Part shown: piece after piece, positions 8,722 to 17,223 of the stretch
How positions within the stretch are numbered: position 1 is the first letter of the stretch
Layout of the letters: each line of letters opens with the position of its first letter
Assembly (NCBI GenBank): GCA_016703895.1
Contig: JADJBE010000026.1
Coordinates: forward strand, 310,001 to 374,000
Source: Pseudomonadota bacterium
Lineage (GTDB): Bacteria; Pseudomonadota; Gammaproteobacteria; Steroidobacterales; Steroidobacteraceae
Direction: 5' to 3'
DNA: 64,000 bases
Translations under genes and position numbers: made by a program
Notes under the pieces: generated by a model
Seen by the model: the letters and a program-made list of their open reading frames with translations, nothing else
The model's database searches: none
Told to the model about the DNA's origin: nothing

Positions 8722-9327
8722 TCAGCGGCCCTGCACGCCGCCAGTCAACACAATGCGCATCGCTTGCTCCACGGTCAGGTCGGTTTCGGTGATCTCGGAC
8801 CGCGGCAGATAGACCGTATACCCGCCGATCTGATAACTCATCGGCAGATAGACGGCGACCATATCAGCGCCGCTAACGACACCGAGCGAGCTGGCCTGCT
8901 CCTGCGTGACGAAGCCCACCAGGCGCAACGGACCAAAGGCCACCGTCACGACGCGCTCGAGTTCGCGCTTGCTCTTGTCGGTATTGACGAGCCGGGTCAT
9001 GTCGCGGATGGCGCTATAGACGGTCTTGACGACCGGCACGCGCAACAACATGCGCTCCCCGTACCCCAACAACCGCCGCACCAGAAACGCGTTGACGGCG
9101 AGTCCGACGAGAAACAACAACGCAAACCCGGTGATCAGACCCAAGCCGGGCCAATAGTTAGCGTCGTCGATCACCCACTTGATCGGCACTGACAAGACGG
9201 TCTCGGTAGTGACCCCGAGCCAGTAGATGAAATAGACCGTCAGCCCGATCGGCAGAATCGTCACCAGGCCCTTGAGGACGATGCGGCCCAGGCCGCGCAT
9301 GAAGCCGTCCGCGTCGGGGCTGCTCAA
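8722..9327 (-). CDS. DUF502 family inner-membrane protein
   Basis: 201 residues with two membrane segments near 15-35 (VTILPIGLTVYFIYWLGV) and 55-80 (GLGLITGFALLFLVGLAVNAFL). After them comes the conserved block with PVVKTVYSAIRDMTRLV and the VYLP turns repeated near 155 and 170. This is the DUF502 layout. Function is unknown. It converges on the SUI1 gene with one base between the stops and follows the methyltransferase-like gene on the same strand at 10 bases. Confidence 0.85.
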   Translation of the reverse strand: MSSPDADGFMRGLGRIVLKGLVTILPIGLTVYFIYWLGVTTETVLSVPIKWVIDDANYWPGLGLITGFALLFLVGLAVNAFLVRRLLGYGERMLLRVPVVKTVYSAIRDMTRLVNTDKSKRELERVVTVAFGPLRLVGFVTQEQASSLGVVSGADMVAVYLPMSYQIGGYTVYLPRSEITETDLTVEQAMRIVLTGGVQGR

Positions 9328-9337
9328 CCGCGACCGC

Positions 9338-10213
9338 TCAATTGGGTTTGGCGAAGCGCAATGTCATCCGGTCGGACTCGCCGATGGCATCGTACTTGGT
9401 GCGATCGAACGCCGCGTCGGCTGGCTTGCCAAACGGCGCTGTGAGGCGAGTCGGCGGTAACGTCCAGACGCCAAAAGGATGGTCCTTGGTGTCTTTCAGG
9501 TTGGCATTGACCTGCGATTTGGCCTGCAAACGGAAGCCCGCTTTCTCAGCCTGCTCGACCACGTACGCTTCCGTTACATAACCTGCGGGCGCCTTCGGAT
9601 CCTGCGGGCCCGGGTTGGCGCGGTGCTGCTCGATCGCTAGGATGCCGCCCGGCTTCAAGATCTGAAAAATCCGTTGTAAGTACTCATCGGTAGTACCACC
9701 ACGCATCCAACCGTGGAAGGCCCGCGAAACGAGCACGAAATCGAAGCTGTTAGCCGGCGGTAACACAGACGTGAGGCTCCAGTTAAGCACCTTGACCGGC
9801 CCGTATACTGCCGTGTCGCTGTACTTTTGCGCGAAGGCTGCACGCTCCTCGCGCGCCCGTTCCGAGACTTTCGGATCATCCAGATCGGCACCGGTTGCAT
9901 AAAACTCGCCGCCTGTCATGCGCGTGTAGGGCGCAAGGATCTCGGTCCACCAGGATGCCGCGCCAGGATTAACCTCCAGCACTGTCATGCCGGGACGCAA
10001 GCCCCAAAAACTCAATGACTCTGCCGGGTGCCGTGCCGCATCGCGAGCTTTGCTCTCCGCGGAACGCCAGTCGCCGTCGACAGTGGCGCGCAACGCGCTG
10101 TTAGGCGTCATGGATGTGTTAGTGGCCGTGGCGCAGGCGGACAGTCCCGCAATCACCAACGACATCGCCATCAACAGTTTAATCTGCGCCACTGTTCGTA
10201 TCGACTTCTTCAT
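9338..10213 (-). CDS. SAM-methyltransferase-like lipoprotein
   Basis: 291 residues. An N-terminal lipobox (VIAGLSAC, Cys near residue 27) predicts export and lipid attachment. The rest is a class I methyltransferase fold: motif I region GMTVLEVNPGAASWW, an acidic strand-2 end, and a motif near FDFVLVSRAFHGW and LKPGGILAIEQHRA. The usual Gly-rich motif E/DxGxGxG is altered to EVNPGAAS. Periplasmic SAM is not expected, so the fold may bind another ligand. It lies in a same-strand run with the secreted hydrolase upstream (9 bases apart). Confidence 0.78.
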   Translation of the reverse strand: MKKSIRTVAQIKLLMAMSLVIAGLSACATATNTSMTPNSALRATVDGDWRSAESKARDAARHPAESLSFWGLRPGMTVLEVNPGAASWWTEILAPYTRMTGGEFYATGADLDDPKVSERAREERAAFAQKYSDTAVYGPVKVLNWSLTSVLPPANSFDFVLVSRAFHGWMRGGTTDEYLQRIFQILKPGGILAIEQHRANPGPQDPKAPAGYVTEAYVVEQAEKAGFRLQAKSQVNANLKDTKDHPFGVWTLPPTRLTAPFGKPADAAFDRTKYDAIGESDRMTLRFAKPN

Positions 10214-10222
10214 CGCAACCCC

Positions 10223-11056
10223 TCAGCTCATCTTGAGCAGTAATTCGGCCGTCGGTTCCGGATGCGTCATCATCGGCGCCCGAGGATACGGGAACTCGAT
10301 GAACTCCCAGCCAGGCTGCCGCTTGGCGGGACCGTACATGAATTCGCTCGACTGCGCGAACTCTTGACCGGTGCAGAGTACATAGGATTTCGGCAGCCCG
10401 GTATAGCCGCCGTTATGCACCACCAGATCGTCGGACCAGCCACGCGCTGGATGCGGCGTCAGACGGCGCCGCGCCCAGTCTGCATTGGCGGTATCGCCGT
10501 CCGGAATCAACATTTTCATCGGGTACTCGGCAAAGAAATCCATCTGATACCCATCGATGAACTTTTCCTGCCGCTTCAGCCACTTCTCGGGCAACTCACC
10601 GTTCGGCCCCTTATTGACGCCGGACATACGTTGCCCCTCCGGGATCAGCGCGTCGAAATACACCAACCGACGGATGCGGCCACGTAGCTGATCGGCAATG
10701 CCCGTGATGGTAATGCCTGCGAACGAATGCCCCACCAGGATGACGTTGTCGAGTTCTTCGTATTCGATTAGATTGACGATGTCGTTGATGTGCGTTTGCA
10801 GGCCGACTTCGCGGCTCATGAGGTGTTTGCGATCCCCACAGCCGGTCAACGACGGCGAGTGCACCTCGTGACCAGCCGCTTGCATTATCCGCCGCACACG
10901 CTGCCAACTCCAGCCACCCAGCCAGGTGCCGTGGACCAGCACATATGTCTTGCGCTCCGCTGCCGTGGTTGCCGGCTGCCCGACGGCAGGAGCGCTGGGT
11001 ATTGCGGTTGCGGCGAGTGTCGCTGCGGTTGCGGTCAGTAGCTTGCGACGATCCAC
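10223..11056 (-). CDS. Exported alpha/beta hydrolase (esterase-like)
   Basis: An alpha/beta hydrolase of about 277 residues. The GTG at 11056 is preferred because GGGAGAG lies 6 bases upstream. An ATG at 11071 is the alternative. The start leads into DRRKLLTATAATLAATA, a Tat-like leader. Motifs: oxyanion region VLVHGTWLGGWSW, nucleophile elbow VGHSFAG (Ser near residue 108), and a C-terminal acid/His region. The pattern is that of the pyrethroid esterase/salicylate esterase group. Likely hydrolyses an ester in the periplasm. The natural substrate is unknown. Confidence 0.83.
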   Translation of the reverse strand: MDRRKLLTATAATLAATAIPSAPAVGQPATTAAERKTYVLVHGTWLGGWSWQRVRRIMQAAGHEVHSPSLTGCGDRKHLMSREVGLQTHINDIVNLIEYEELDNVILVGHSFAGITITGIADQLRGRIRRLVYFDALIPEGQRMSGVNKGPNGELPEKWLKRQEKFIDGYQMDFFAEYPMKMLIPDGDTANADWARRRLTPHPARGWSDDLVVHNGGYTGLPKSYVLCTGQEFAQSSEFMYGPAKRQPGWEFIEFPYPRAPMMTHPEPTAELLLKMS

Positions 11057-11140
11057 GATCCACTCTCCCATACTCGCCTGCTGTGCGTTAATGGTCGATC
11101 ATACTGGACCAAATCGCCCGTGGGGAGAAAACACGATGGG

Positions 11141-12007
11141 ATGCCAAGGCTCATGATCCCGCGGCGCGCCGCACTGCAAGGCCTGTTAGCGATGACGGCG
11201 AGCTCCGCCACCGCAGCTTCGCAAACGATGCCGCATAAGCACAACGAGCGCACCCTCCCCGCTAACGACCCCGCCTTTGCACTCCGTACGCTGGGCCGCC
11301 TGCAGGGAGACCTGTCTGGGCGCATCACCTACACATACAATCCCGGTTTCGTATTTGGCATCGTTACTGGGCGGGCGCTCGCGCCCGGCGAATCTGGTCA
11401 ACTGCTCTATCAGGTGGAAGGCTGCACCAAGCGCGTCTCGCGTGTTCTCGAGGACGGCAGCGTTGAAGAGCGCTCCCGAAGCTGGATGGTGTACTGCGAC
11501 GCTGATACGGGTGATTACTTGCAAGAGTTCCATAACCCGTACACCGACGAGACCATCGTCGTACCCGCAGTGCGCGGCGGCCCCGCGGTGTCGCGACTGA
11601 CTTTGAACGGTCCCGTATTGCCAGCGTCGCTCGGCCTGGAGAGCACGCTGCTCGATACGCCACCTCGGCTGCACTGGCGCGTGCTGGGCGAGCGTGTCTG
11701 GATCTCGCGGTATGCTGCCTCGCGGATTACCGTCGCGAATGGCAAGCCGCGCAATGAGCTGTCGATGGATGCGTGGGTCTGCCACCTTAGCGATCTGCTC
11801 GACGAGCAAGCGACCCATATTCCATCTACCTACACGTGGACGAGCCACGCCGACTGGCAGAGTTGGCTGCAGATGCAAGACCATCCGGGCAGTCTACTGT
11901 GGCGAGTGGAATCAGTGGTCATGCATGAGCAAGACCAGTTGCCGTCACGCTTTCGCGCACAGCTCGAACGCGTCGCACCGGGGCAGATCAACCAACCGTT
12001 GCCATGA
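11141..12007 (+). CDS. DUF1838 family protein with Tat-like signal (paralogue 1)
   Basis: 288 residues starting MPRLMIPRRAALQGLLAM, a twin-Arg leader with cleavage near ATAAS. The body follows the DUF1838 pattern: FALRTLGRLQGDLSG near residue 55, a YCDADTGDYLQEFHNPYTDE strand region, and a C-terminal DAWVCHLSDLLD/TSHADWQSWLQM segment. Function of this family is unknown. A GTG at 11120 and an ATG at 11153 are other possible starts. Divergent from the secreted hydrolase and followed by the CpcT-like gene after 38 bases. A second DUF1838 gene lies at 12.9-13.7 kb. Confidence 0.8.
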   Translation: MPRLMIPRRAALQGLLAMTASSATAASQTMPHKHNERTLPANDPAFALRTLGRLQGDLSGRITYTYNPGFVFGIVTGRALAPGESGQLLYQVEGCTKRVSRVLEDGSVEERSRSWMVYCDADTGDYLQEFHNPYTDETIVVPAVRGGPAVSRLTLNGPVLPASLGLESTLLDTPPRLHWRVLGERVWISRYAASRITVANGKPRNELSMDAWVCHLSDLLDEQATHIPSTYTWTSHADWQSWLQMQDHPGSLLWRVESVVMHEQDQLPSRFRAQLERVAPGQINQPLP

Positions 12008-12045
12008 GGGGGTATAGTTTGATTTTACAGCGAGACTTAGGATCT

Positions 12046-12915
12046 ATGAATCGTAGCTTGATCGGTTTAATGCTTGGCTTTGGCCTCGCCGTCGGTGCGT
12101 CAGCGGCAGATCGCACGCAGAGTCCGGCGGAAGGCAAGCTTGACCTGACCAGCATCGCAGAGTGGCTGCCCGGCGCTTACGACAACGAGCCGCAGCGCTT
12201 TTTTCTGCAGCGAATGAAGCGGGCGGGCGACGCCCCGGCGCGCAAACATGTGGTGATACGCGCCTTCGAAAGCGAGCCGGTCGCGATCCGTACGCTGTGG
12301 CAGTTCTCCGCAGACGAACGTACCAATTTCGTACAGATGACGGCCACCGCGGCCGATGACAAGGGTATTGCGATCGCGGATTCCCCAGTTTGCACGGTGC
12401 GCTGGGCGCGTCAGTCGACGACCCTGCGTGGCACCGCAGACTCCACCTGCTAGCCGTCTGCGGCGCAACGGTTGGGTACGGCGGCCGAGGGCACGCTGAT
12501 TTTGAGTGATAAGGAGTTGTGGCTCGAGAATGCCAGCACACCCGTTGCTAACACCCTGCTGAAGTCTGCGGACTACGACTGCTTCATTGCCGTGCGCCTC
12601 GCGAACGGCAAGCACCACGCGATGACCGGCCTCACAGTGCATGATCGGGGCGGCAGCGCAACGGTGCAGACAACCGACAGTCCCTCGCGGCAACTCACCA
12701 TCATTCTGCGACATGGTCTGTGGCCGTCGAACTCCGGCAATAACTTTATGCAGGTCCTGAATCTGTATCTGTTTGAGGCGGGCAAAGAGTATTCGCTCGG
12801 CAATGGCTGGGGCACGCCGCAGTCCGGCCACGTGGGCTTTGGTATTGGCGATCAGCTGCCCGGGGGGCAGCAAGCCAGTGCTCGCTGCGAGAAAATCCAA
12901 CCTCCAGTTGGCTAG
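12046..12915 (+). pseudogene. CpcT/CpeT-like (DUF1001) exported protein interrupted by an in-frame amber codon
   Basis: A signal peptide (LIGLMLGFGLAVGASA) is followed by the CpcT/CpeT pattern: LPGAYDNEPQRFFLQ, then FESEPVAIRTLWQF and the Cys-containing VCTVRWARQSTTLRGT. At 12451-12453 a TAG stops the frame. The same frame then stays open to 12915 and continues the family pattern (GTLILSDKELWLE, YDCFIAVRL). Together they would make 289 residues without any frameshift. In cyanobacteria the family attaches bilins to phycobiliproteins. In proteobacteria the role is unknown. A recent nonsense mutation, a sequence error or readthrough could explain the stop. TAGGATCT before the ATG at 12046 serves as a weak ribosome site. 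Confidence 0.7.
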
Positions 12916-13677
12916 TCAAGTCAGCTCGAAGACTTCCGGCGTTTGTTGCTCGACCCGTGCGCGTAGCGCCGCCGGGAGCTCATCCAGCCTTTGACACTTG
13001 CGACCCGCGAGTCGCCAGGAAATAACACCAGCAACATCGCCCATCTCCATCCATGGCCGCCAGCTAGCTAGCGTCTGATAGGCCAGCGTCGTTGGCACCC
13101 GCGCCTTGCGCGCCTCGCCAGACTTGTCTGGGATCTTGACTAACAACTCTTCGGTCGACCAGACGTCAGCGCCGTGAATGACCGGGTCGGTAATATAGCC
13201 GCGCCACTCCATGCCCGGCGGTAGCTCCGCCACGGCCGGCTTGACAGCCTCGCGGCCGAACGTCAATTGTTGGGCTGAGCTGTAGTGCTTGGGTGCAACG
13301 ACCCGATCATTGAACGGATTGCGCCACTCGTCCACGACGGTGCTGCTGGCAAGATCCAGAAACCAACCCGCTTCGCGCAGCCGATAAAGCCAGTCACCAC
13401 CCGACTGCGGTTCAATGATCTGCTTGCTCACACCTTCGATTGCCAGCAGCGCCTGGGTGCGCTCACCACTGACCTGACCATAGAACGTGCCGTGGTACCA
13501 GTAGTAGCAAGGCCGACCATCGATACGGCCGCGCATCCGCACATGCGTCAGGAGCGGATCTTGCTTCAGAGCACCAGTCTGCGCCGCGGTCGCGGCGCGA
13601 GCTTCTGCCGCGACTGCGCCCACGGACGCGGAGGCGGCTGCCGCGGCGGCCAGGAATTGTCGGCGATTGCTTGTCAT
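12916..13677 (-). CDS. DUF1838 family protein with Tat-like signal (paralogue 2)
   Basis: 253 residues from the ATG at 13677, beginning MTSNRRQFLAAAAAASAS, a Tat-like leader ending near ARA-AT. The mature part shows the DUF1838 features shared with the protein at 11.1-12.0 kb: VRMRGRIDGRPCYYWYHGTF, VVDEWRNPFNDRVV, and a C-terminal SWRPWMEMGDVAGVISW segment. Its stop abuts the stop of the converging CpcT-like gene. Upstream is a tRNA gene on the same strand. No function is known. Confidence 0.8.
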   Translation of the reverse strand: MTSNRRQFLAAAAAASASVGAVAAEARAATAAQTGALKQDPLLTHVRMRGRIDGRPCYYWYHGTFYGQVSGERTQALLAIEGVSKQIIEPQSGGDWLYRLREAGWFLDLASSTVVDEWRNPFNDRVVAPKHYSSAQQLTFGREAVKPAVAELPPGMEWRGYITDPVIHGADVWSTEELLVKIPDKSGEARKARVPTTLAYQTLASWRPWMEMGDVAGVISWRLAGRKCQRLDELPAALRARVEQQTPEVFELT

Positions 13678-13685
13678 AAGCAATT

Positions 13686-13759
13686 TGGAGCGGGTGATGG
13701 GAATCGAACCCACGTTAGCAGCTTGGGAAGCTGCAGTTCTACCATTGAACTACACCCGC
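13686..13759 (-). tRNA. glyU: tRNA-Gly (anticodon CCC), CCA encoded
   Basis: Read on the minus strand, the gene has a 7-bp acceptor stem (GCGGGTG with CACCCGC), D-arm GTTC/GAAC, anticodon stem GCAGC/GCTGC around loop TTCCCAA (anticodon CCC), T-arm with GTTCGATTC, and an encoded CCA end. It is 74 nt long. The layout closely follows bacterial tRNA-Gly(CCC). Confidence 0.95.
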
Positions 13760-13831
13760 GAGCAGTGATTGGAGAGAATAGCGACCGCCACGATTGGCGA
13801 CAACTCCAACCCTGCCCGCAGACGCTCGCCC

Positions 13832-14441
13832 ATGCCAGACCCAGCCAAGCCGCAAGCGCTTACCAGCCATCTGATTGCGATGGCGCTACCGATGGAGTCC
13901 CGCGGGCTGCTGGAGCAGGCAGGCGCCCCACTCCTCTATACGGGAGTTGGCAAAGTCCGCGCGGCGATGGCACTGACGCGTCGACTCGCCGACTATCGGC
14001 ACTCCGGGGGTTGCCATGCCGCTGGTCGTCAATCTCGGCACGGCCGGCAGTCGCCATCTCAAGGCCGGCTCGCTCGTTGGCTGCGATCAGTTCAGCCAGC
14101 GCGATATGGACGTGAGCGGCCTCGGCTTCGCCCGCGGCGAGACGCCCTATGACAATGTGCCAGCCCTGATAGAGATGCCCCGTCACTTTAGCAATCTGCC
14201 GCACTGCGTTTGTTCGACCGCCGATTCGTTTGCGACCCATGAACACGCTCTCGAGAACAACGGCGTCGTCGACATGGAAGCGTTCGCGCTCGCCCGCGTC
14301 TGTGTCGCTGAAGGCGCGCGCTTCGCCTGTGCCAAGTTCGTGACCGATGGCGCCGACGGCACGGCGGCGGATGACTGGCGCACAGCGCTGGCAGCGGCGT
14401 CGATCGCCTTTGCCGCGCTCTATGCGACCATGCCGCGATGA
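13832..14441 (+). pseudogene. 5'-methylthioadenosine/S-adenosylhomocysteine nucleosidase-like phosphorylase, frameshifted
   Basis: Two frames together encode one nucleoside phosphorylase-fold protein of about 202 residues. The first part (MPDPAKPQALTSHLIAMALP to ADYRHSG) ends at a GGGGG run at 14006-14010. Removing one G continues into VAMPLVVNLGTAGS and the family motif VDMEAFALARVC (Glu/Asp purine-ribose site) ending at 14441. The product should cleave a nucleoside such as MTA/SAH or a futalosine-type substrate. The stop overlaps the trmB start by 4 bases. The single extra G is probably a homopolymer error or a recent mutation. Confidence 0.72.
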
Positions 14442-15127
14442 CGGCAGACCCGCGACAGCGTTCTATCCGCAGCTTTGTCCTACGCGCGGGTCGCACCACA
14501 GCCGGTCAGGCGCGCGCGCTCGCCGAGCTCTGGCCGTTGTACGGGATCGAGTTCTCGCCGCAGCCCTTGCAGCTCGACGTGATTTTTGGCCGCCAGGCTC
14601 CGCGCGTCCTTGAGATTGGCTTTGGCAACGGTGAGCATCTGGCGGCGCTGGCCGCTCGCCACCCCGATCGAGACCACCTTGGAATCGAAGTCCATCGCCC
14701 AGGCGTCGGGCATCTCTTGTTATTGGCCGAGGGCAACGGCTCGACCAACGTCAGGGCGGTCTGTCATGACGCGGTCGAGGTGCTCGAAGCGCAGATTCCG
14801 ACCGACTCCATCGACGAGTTGTTTGTGCTGTTTCCGGACCCTTGGCATAAGAAGCGCCATCACAAGCGTCGGCTGATACAACCACAGTTCGTGGCATTGG
14901 CCGTGTCGCGCTTGAGGATCGGCGGCGTGCTGCGACTCGCGACCGACTGGGAAAACTACGCCGAGCAGATGCTCGAAGTGCTGCGAGACAATCCATTGCT
15001 GCGCAATCTTTCGCCCACTAACGACTGGATCCCGCGACCCGATGAACGCGACCCCACGCGGTTCGAAAAGCGCGGCGCCAGACTCGGTCACGGCGTGTGG
15101 GATCTGGCGTTTGAGCGGAAGGACTGA
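14438..15127 (+). CDS. trmB: tRNA (guanine-N7-)-methyltransferase TrmB
   Basis: 229 residues. Class I methyltransferase with motif I LEIGFGNGEHLAALA near 50 and the TrmB-specific block LFPDPWHKKRHHKRRLIQ near 130, followed by DELFVLF and TDWENYAEQML. It makes m7G46 in the variable loop of tRNAs in the cytoplasm. Start ATG overlaps the stop of the upstream nucleosidase (ATGA), so the two are translationally coupled. The C-terminus TRFEKRGARLGHGVWDL is the usual TrmB ending. Confidence 0.95.
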   Translation: MTADPRQRSIRSFVLRAGRTTAGQARALAELWPLYGIEFSPQPLQLDVIFGRQAPRVLEIGFGNGEHLAALAARHPDRDHLGIEVHRPGVGHLLLLAEGNGSTNVRAVCHDAVEVLEAQIPTDSIDELFVLFPDPWHKKRHHKRRLIQPQFVALAVSRLRIGGVLRLATDWENYAEQMLEVLRDNPLLRNLSPTNDWIPRPDERDPTRFEKRGARLGHGVWDLAFERKD

Positions 15128-15129
15128 CT

Positions 15130-15726
15130 TCAGCGCCGCTCGAAGGTTGCTACGCGATAAAGATATACGCCGACGATAACGACCACCACGGCAGTCGCGA
15201 CCGGATTCAGCCAATCGTGCACTCGATCGTACTGCTCTTGCAATAGGTAGCCGATTGCGGTCAGTACGCCAACCCAGACCAACGAACCCAGCGCCGACCA
15301 GAATAGAAACCGCGGCAGTGGCATGGCGACGAGCCCCGCTGGCACTGAAATCAAGGTGCGGACTGTCGGCACCATGCGCCCGAACAGCACGGCGCGAGTT
15401 CCGCGGCGCTGAAACCACTGCTCAGCACGGTCGACATCGTCGGACGAAACCGAGAGCCAGCGTCCGTTGCCATTGGCCCACTCTTTAAGACGCGCGCTGG
15501 TCACCATGCGGCCCGCGGTATACCAAGGGAGCGTACCTAACAACGAACCCGTCGTGCCGGCCAGCAGGACTCCAATCAGACTCAACTCGCCGTGGGCCGC
15601 GGCGAAACCTGCAAACGGCATGATGAGTTCCGAGGGAATCGGCGGAAAGATATTCTCCAGGACCATCAGTCCGACCAGCCCCCAGTAGCCGTAGCCCTCG
15701 ATGACACCGATGATCCAGTCAGCCAT
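15130..15726 (-). CDS. DedA/SNARE-associated family membrane protein
   Basis: 198 residues with the DedA layout: N-terminal re-entrant region with FPPIPSELIMPFAGFAA, GTLPWYTAGRMV, the conserved FGRMVPTVRTLISVPAGL stretch near 110, and three C-terminal hydrophobic segments. Family members translocate undecaprenyl phosphate or other lipids across the inner membrane and affect envelope stress tolerance. It lies 7 bases from the MarC-like gene on the same strand and converges on trmB. Confidence 0.88.
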   Translation of the reverse strand: MADWIIGVIEGYGYWGLVGLMVLENIFPPIPSELIMPFAGFAAAHGELSLIGVLLAGTTGSLLGTLPWYTAGRMVTSARLKEWANGNGRWLSVSSDDVDRAEQWFQRRGTRAVLFGRMVPTVRTLISVPAGLVAMPLPRFLFWSALGSLVWVGVLTAIGYLLQEQYDRVHDWLNPVATAVVVVIVGVYLYRVATFERR

Positions 15727-15733
15727 GGCGCGA

Positions 15734-16363
15734 TCAGCTCAGAAAACTCGCGCGGATACCGACGACGATGAATTCCACCGCCAACGCCCCCAAAATCACG
15801 CCGAACAACCGGTTGGCGACATTCGACCCGGTCACGCCGATGACGCGCATCAGCGGCGTGGCCACCCACATCGCTAGCAGACACAGCAACAGCACCAGAA
15901 TCGCGCAGAGAAACAACGCCGCGAACTTAAGCGGGTGTTGCGTAATCGGTACGGGGCCAAACCACAACAGCATCGTCGTCAATGCGCCAGGGCCTGCCAT
16001 CAAGGGAAAAGCGAGCGGAAAAACCGAGATATCCGCCCGCTTGCGGTTCTCCGCTTGCTCATCGGTGGTCGTACGGGGGCCGGACTCACGTGCAAAGACC
16101 ATCTCCAGAGCGATGAGAAACAGCAACAGTCCGCCGAAGATACGGAACGAGTCAATCGAAATTCCCATCGCGCCCAAGAAGGCGGCGCCGGCGAGCGCGA
16201 ACAGCAACAAGATCGCGCTGGCGACGACCACAGCCTTGATGGCCATCCGGTGCTTGTACTGCGCATTCGCGCCCTCGGTCAGCCCGGAGAAGATCGGAAT
16301 CAAAGAGATAGGCTCGACGACCACAAAGAACACGATAAAGAATTTGATCAACTGCTCAATCAT
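15734..16363 (-). CDS. MarC family integral membrane protein
   Basis: About 209 residues from the ATG at 16363 (a TTG at 16378 is possible). Six hydrophobic segments, with the MarC signature early in the protein (VVEPISLIPIFSGLT) and the conserved PLAFPLMAGPGALTTMLLW near residue 115. The family (UPF0056) has no established transport substrate. Probably cotranscribed with the DedA-like gene. Confidence 0.88.
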   Translation of the reverse strand: MIEQLIKFFIVFFVVVEPISLIPIFSGLTEGANAQYKHRMAIKAVVVASAILLLFALAGAAFLGAMGISIDSFRIFGGLLLFLIALEMVFARESGPRTTTDEQAENRKRADISVFPLAFPLMAGPGALTTMLLWFGPVPITQHPLKFAALFLCAILVLLLCLLAMWVATPLMRVIGVTGSNVANRLFGVILGALAVEFIVVGIRASFLS

Positions 16364-16515
16364 GATGCTGTGCGCCAATTATTCCGACTTGAAAGCGAAA
16401 CGTTCCGGGAGCAACATGAAACCGACTCTCACGGATGCGCGCGCAGCATACCAGCGGCGCACGCAGCTCGCGAAACAGTCAACGTGAACTCGGGGGCGAT
16501 TCGGAGGGTATTGCG

Positions 16516-16836
16516 ATGCTAAATCCTCGGCCCATCGTGGGCGACTGGTACCGTTTCAAGGACGGCGACAAATTCGAAGTGGTCGCGGTCGATGTCGACG
16601 ACGGCACGATCGATCTGCAGTATTACGACGGCACTATTGAAGAAATGGACGTCGAAGACTGGGTCTCTGAGGCTGGCGCAGGCCGCGTCGAAAGCATCGA
16701 ACCGCCCGAAGACTGGAGCGGTTCGGTTGACGCCGATTCCGACGACGACGAACCCGTGTCAGCGGAGAATTACTACGTCGACGATGAAAAGCGGCAGCAT
16801 GCCAGTCGCTTAGATGATCTGGATCTGTTCGAGTAG
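16516..16836 (+). CDS. DUF6763-like small acidic protein
   Basis: 106 residues. The N-terminal half is an SH3-like barrel (RPIVGDWYRFKDGDKFEVVA, IDLQYYDGTIEEMDVEDW), and the C-terminal half is strongly acidic (DSDDDEPVSAENYYVDDE). The same architecture recurs as a small conserved protein of gammaproteobacteria with no known role. A GGAGGG stretch about 10 bases before the ATG acts as ribosome site. Cytoplasmic, no signal or membrane segment. Confidence 0.75.
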   Translation: MLNPRPIVGDWYRFKDGDKFEVVAVDVDDGTIDLQYYDGTIEEMDVEDWVSEAGAGRVESIEPPEDWSGSVDADSDDDEPVSAENYYVDDEKRQHASRLDDLDLFE

Positions 16837-16838
16837 CG

Positions 16839-17219
16839 CTAGTCGGCGACCAAGATCGACGGATCGACGTCGGCGGCTAACAGCACGTAGCCATCAGCGA
16901 CCGTGACGGGCACGGGCAGCAGCCCCTGCCCCACGCAGGGCCCCGCCACGCAAACGCCGGTCGCTTTCTCAAACACCGCACCATGCGAGCTGCATACGAT
17001 CAGGCTGCCGTCCGGCGTCAGGAATTTGTGCGGTCGTAAATTCAAGCCATGGCCTGCGTGCGGACAGCGATTGACGTAGGCGGCCACAACACCTGCGGAT
17101 GTTTGCACGACCAGGCCTCGCAGAGGCCAGTTACCCGTCCCGATGGTAAACTCGCGACAACCCTCCGCCGTCAGCTCTGCCAGCGAACACAACACTCGCT
17201 CGAGGTCGATCTCGGCCAT
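16839..17219 (-). CDS. Rieske [2Fe-2S] domain protein
   Basis: 126 residues from the ATG at 17219. The two cluster-binding motifs are intact: CPHAGHGL (Cys-x-His) near residue 60 and CSSHGAVFE (Cys-x-x-His) near 83. The protein is a single soluble Rieske domain as in ferredoxin components of dioxygenases or NirD-like proteins. No oxygenase partner lies nearby. It follows the AmpG-like carrier on the same strand by 4 bases, so it may be cotranscribed with it. Confidence 0.87.
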   Translation of the reverse strand: MAEIDLERVLCSLAELTAEGCREFTIGTGNWPLRGLVVQTSAGVVAAYVNRCPHAGHGLNLRPHKFLTPDGSLIVCSSHGAVFEKATGVCVAGPCVGQGLLPVPVTVADGYVLLAADVDPSILVAD

Positions 17220-17223
17220 GTCA

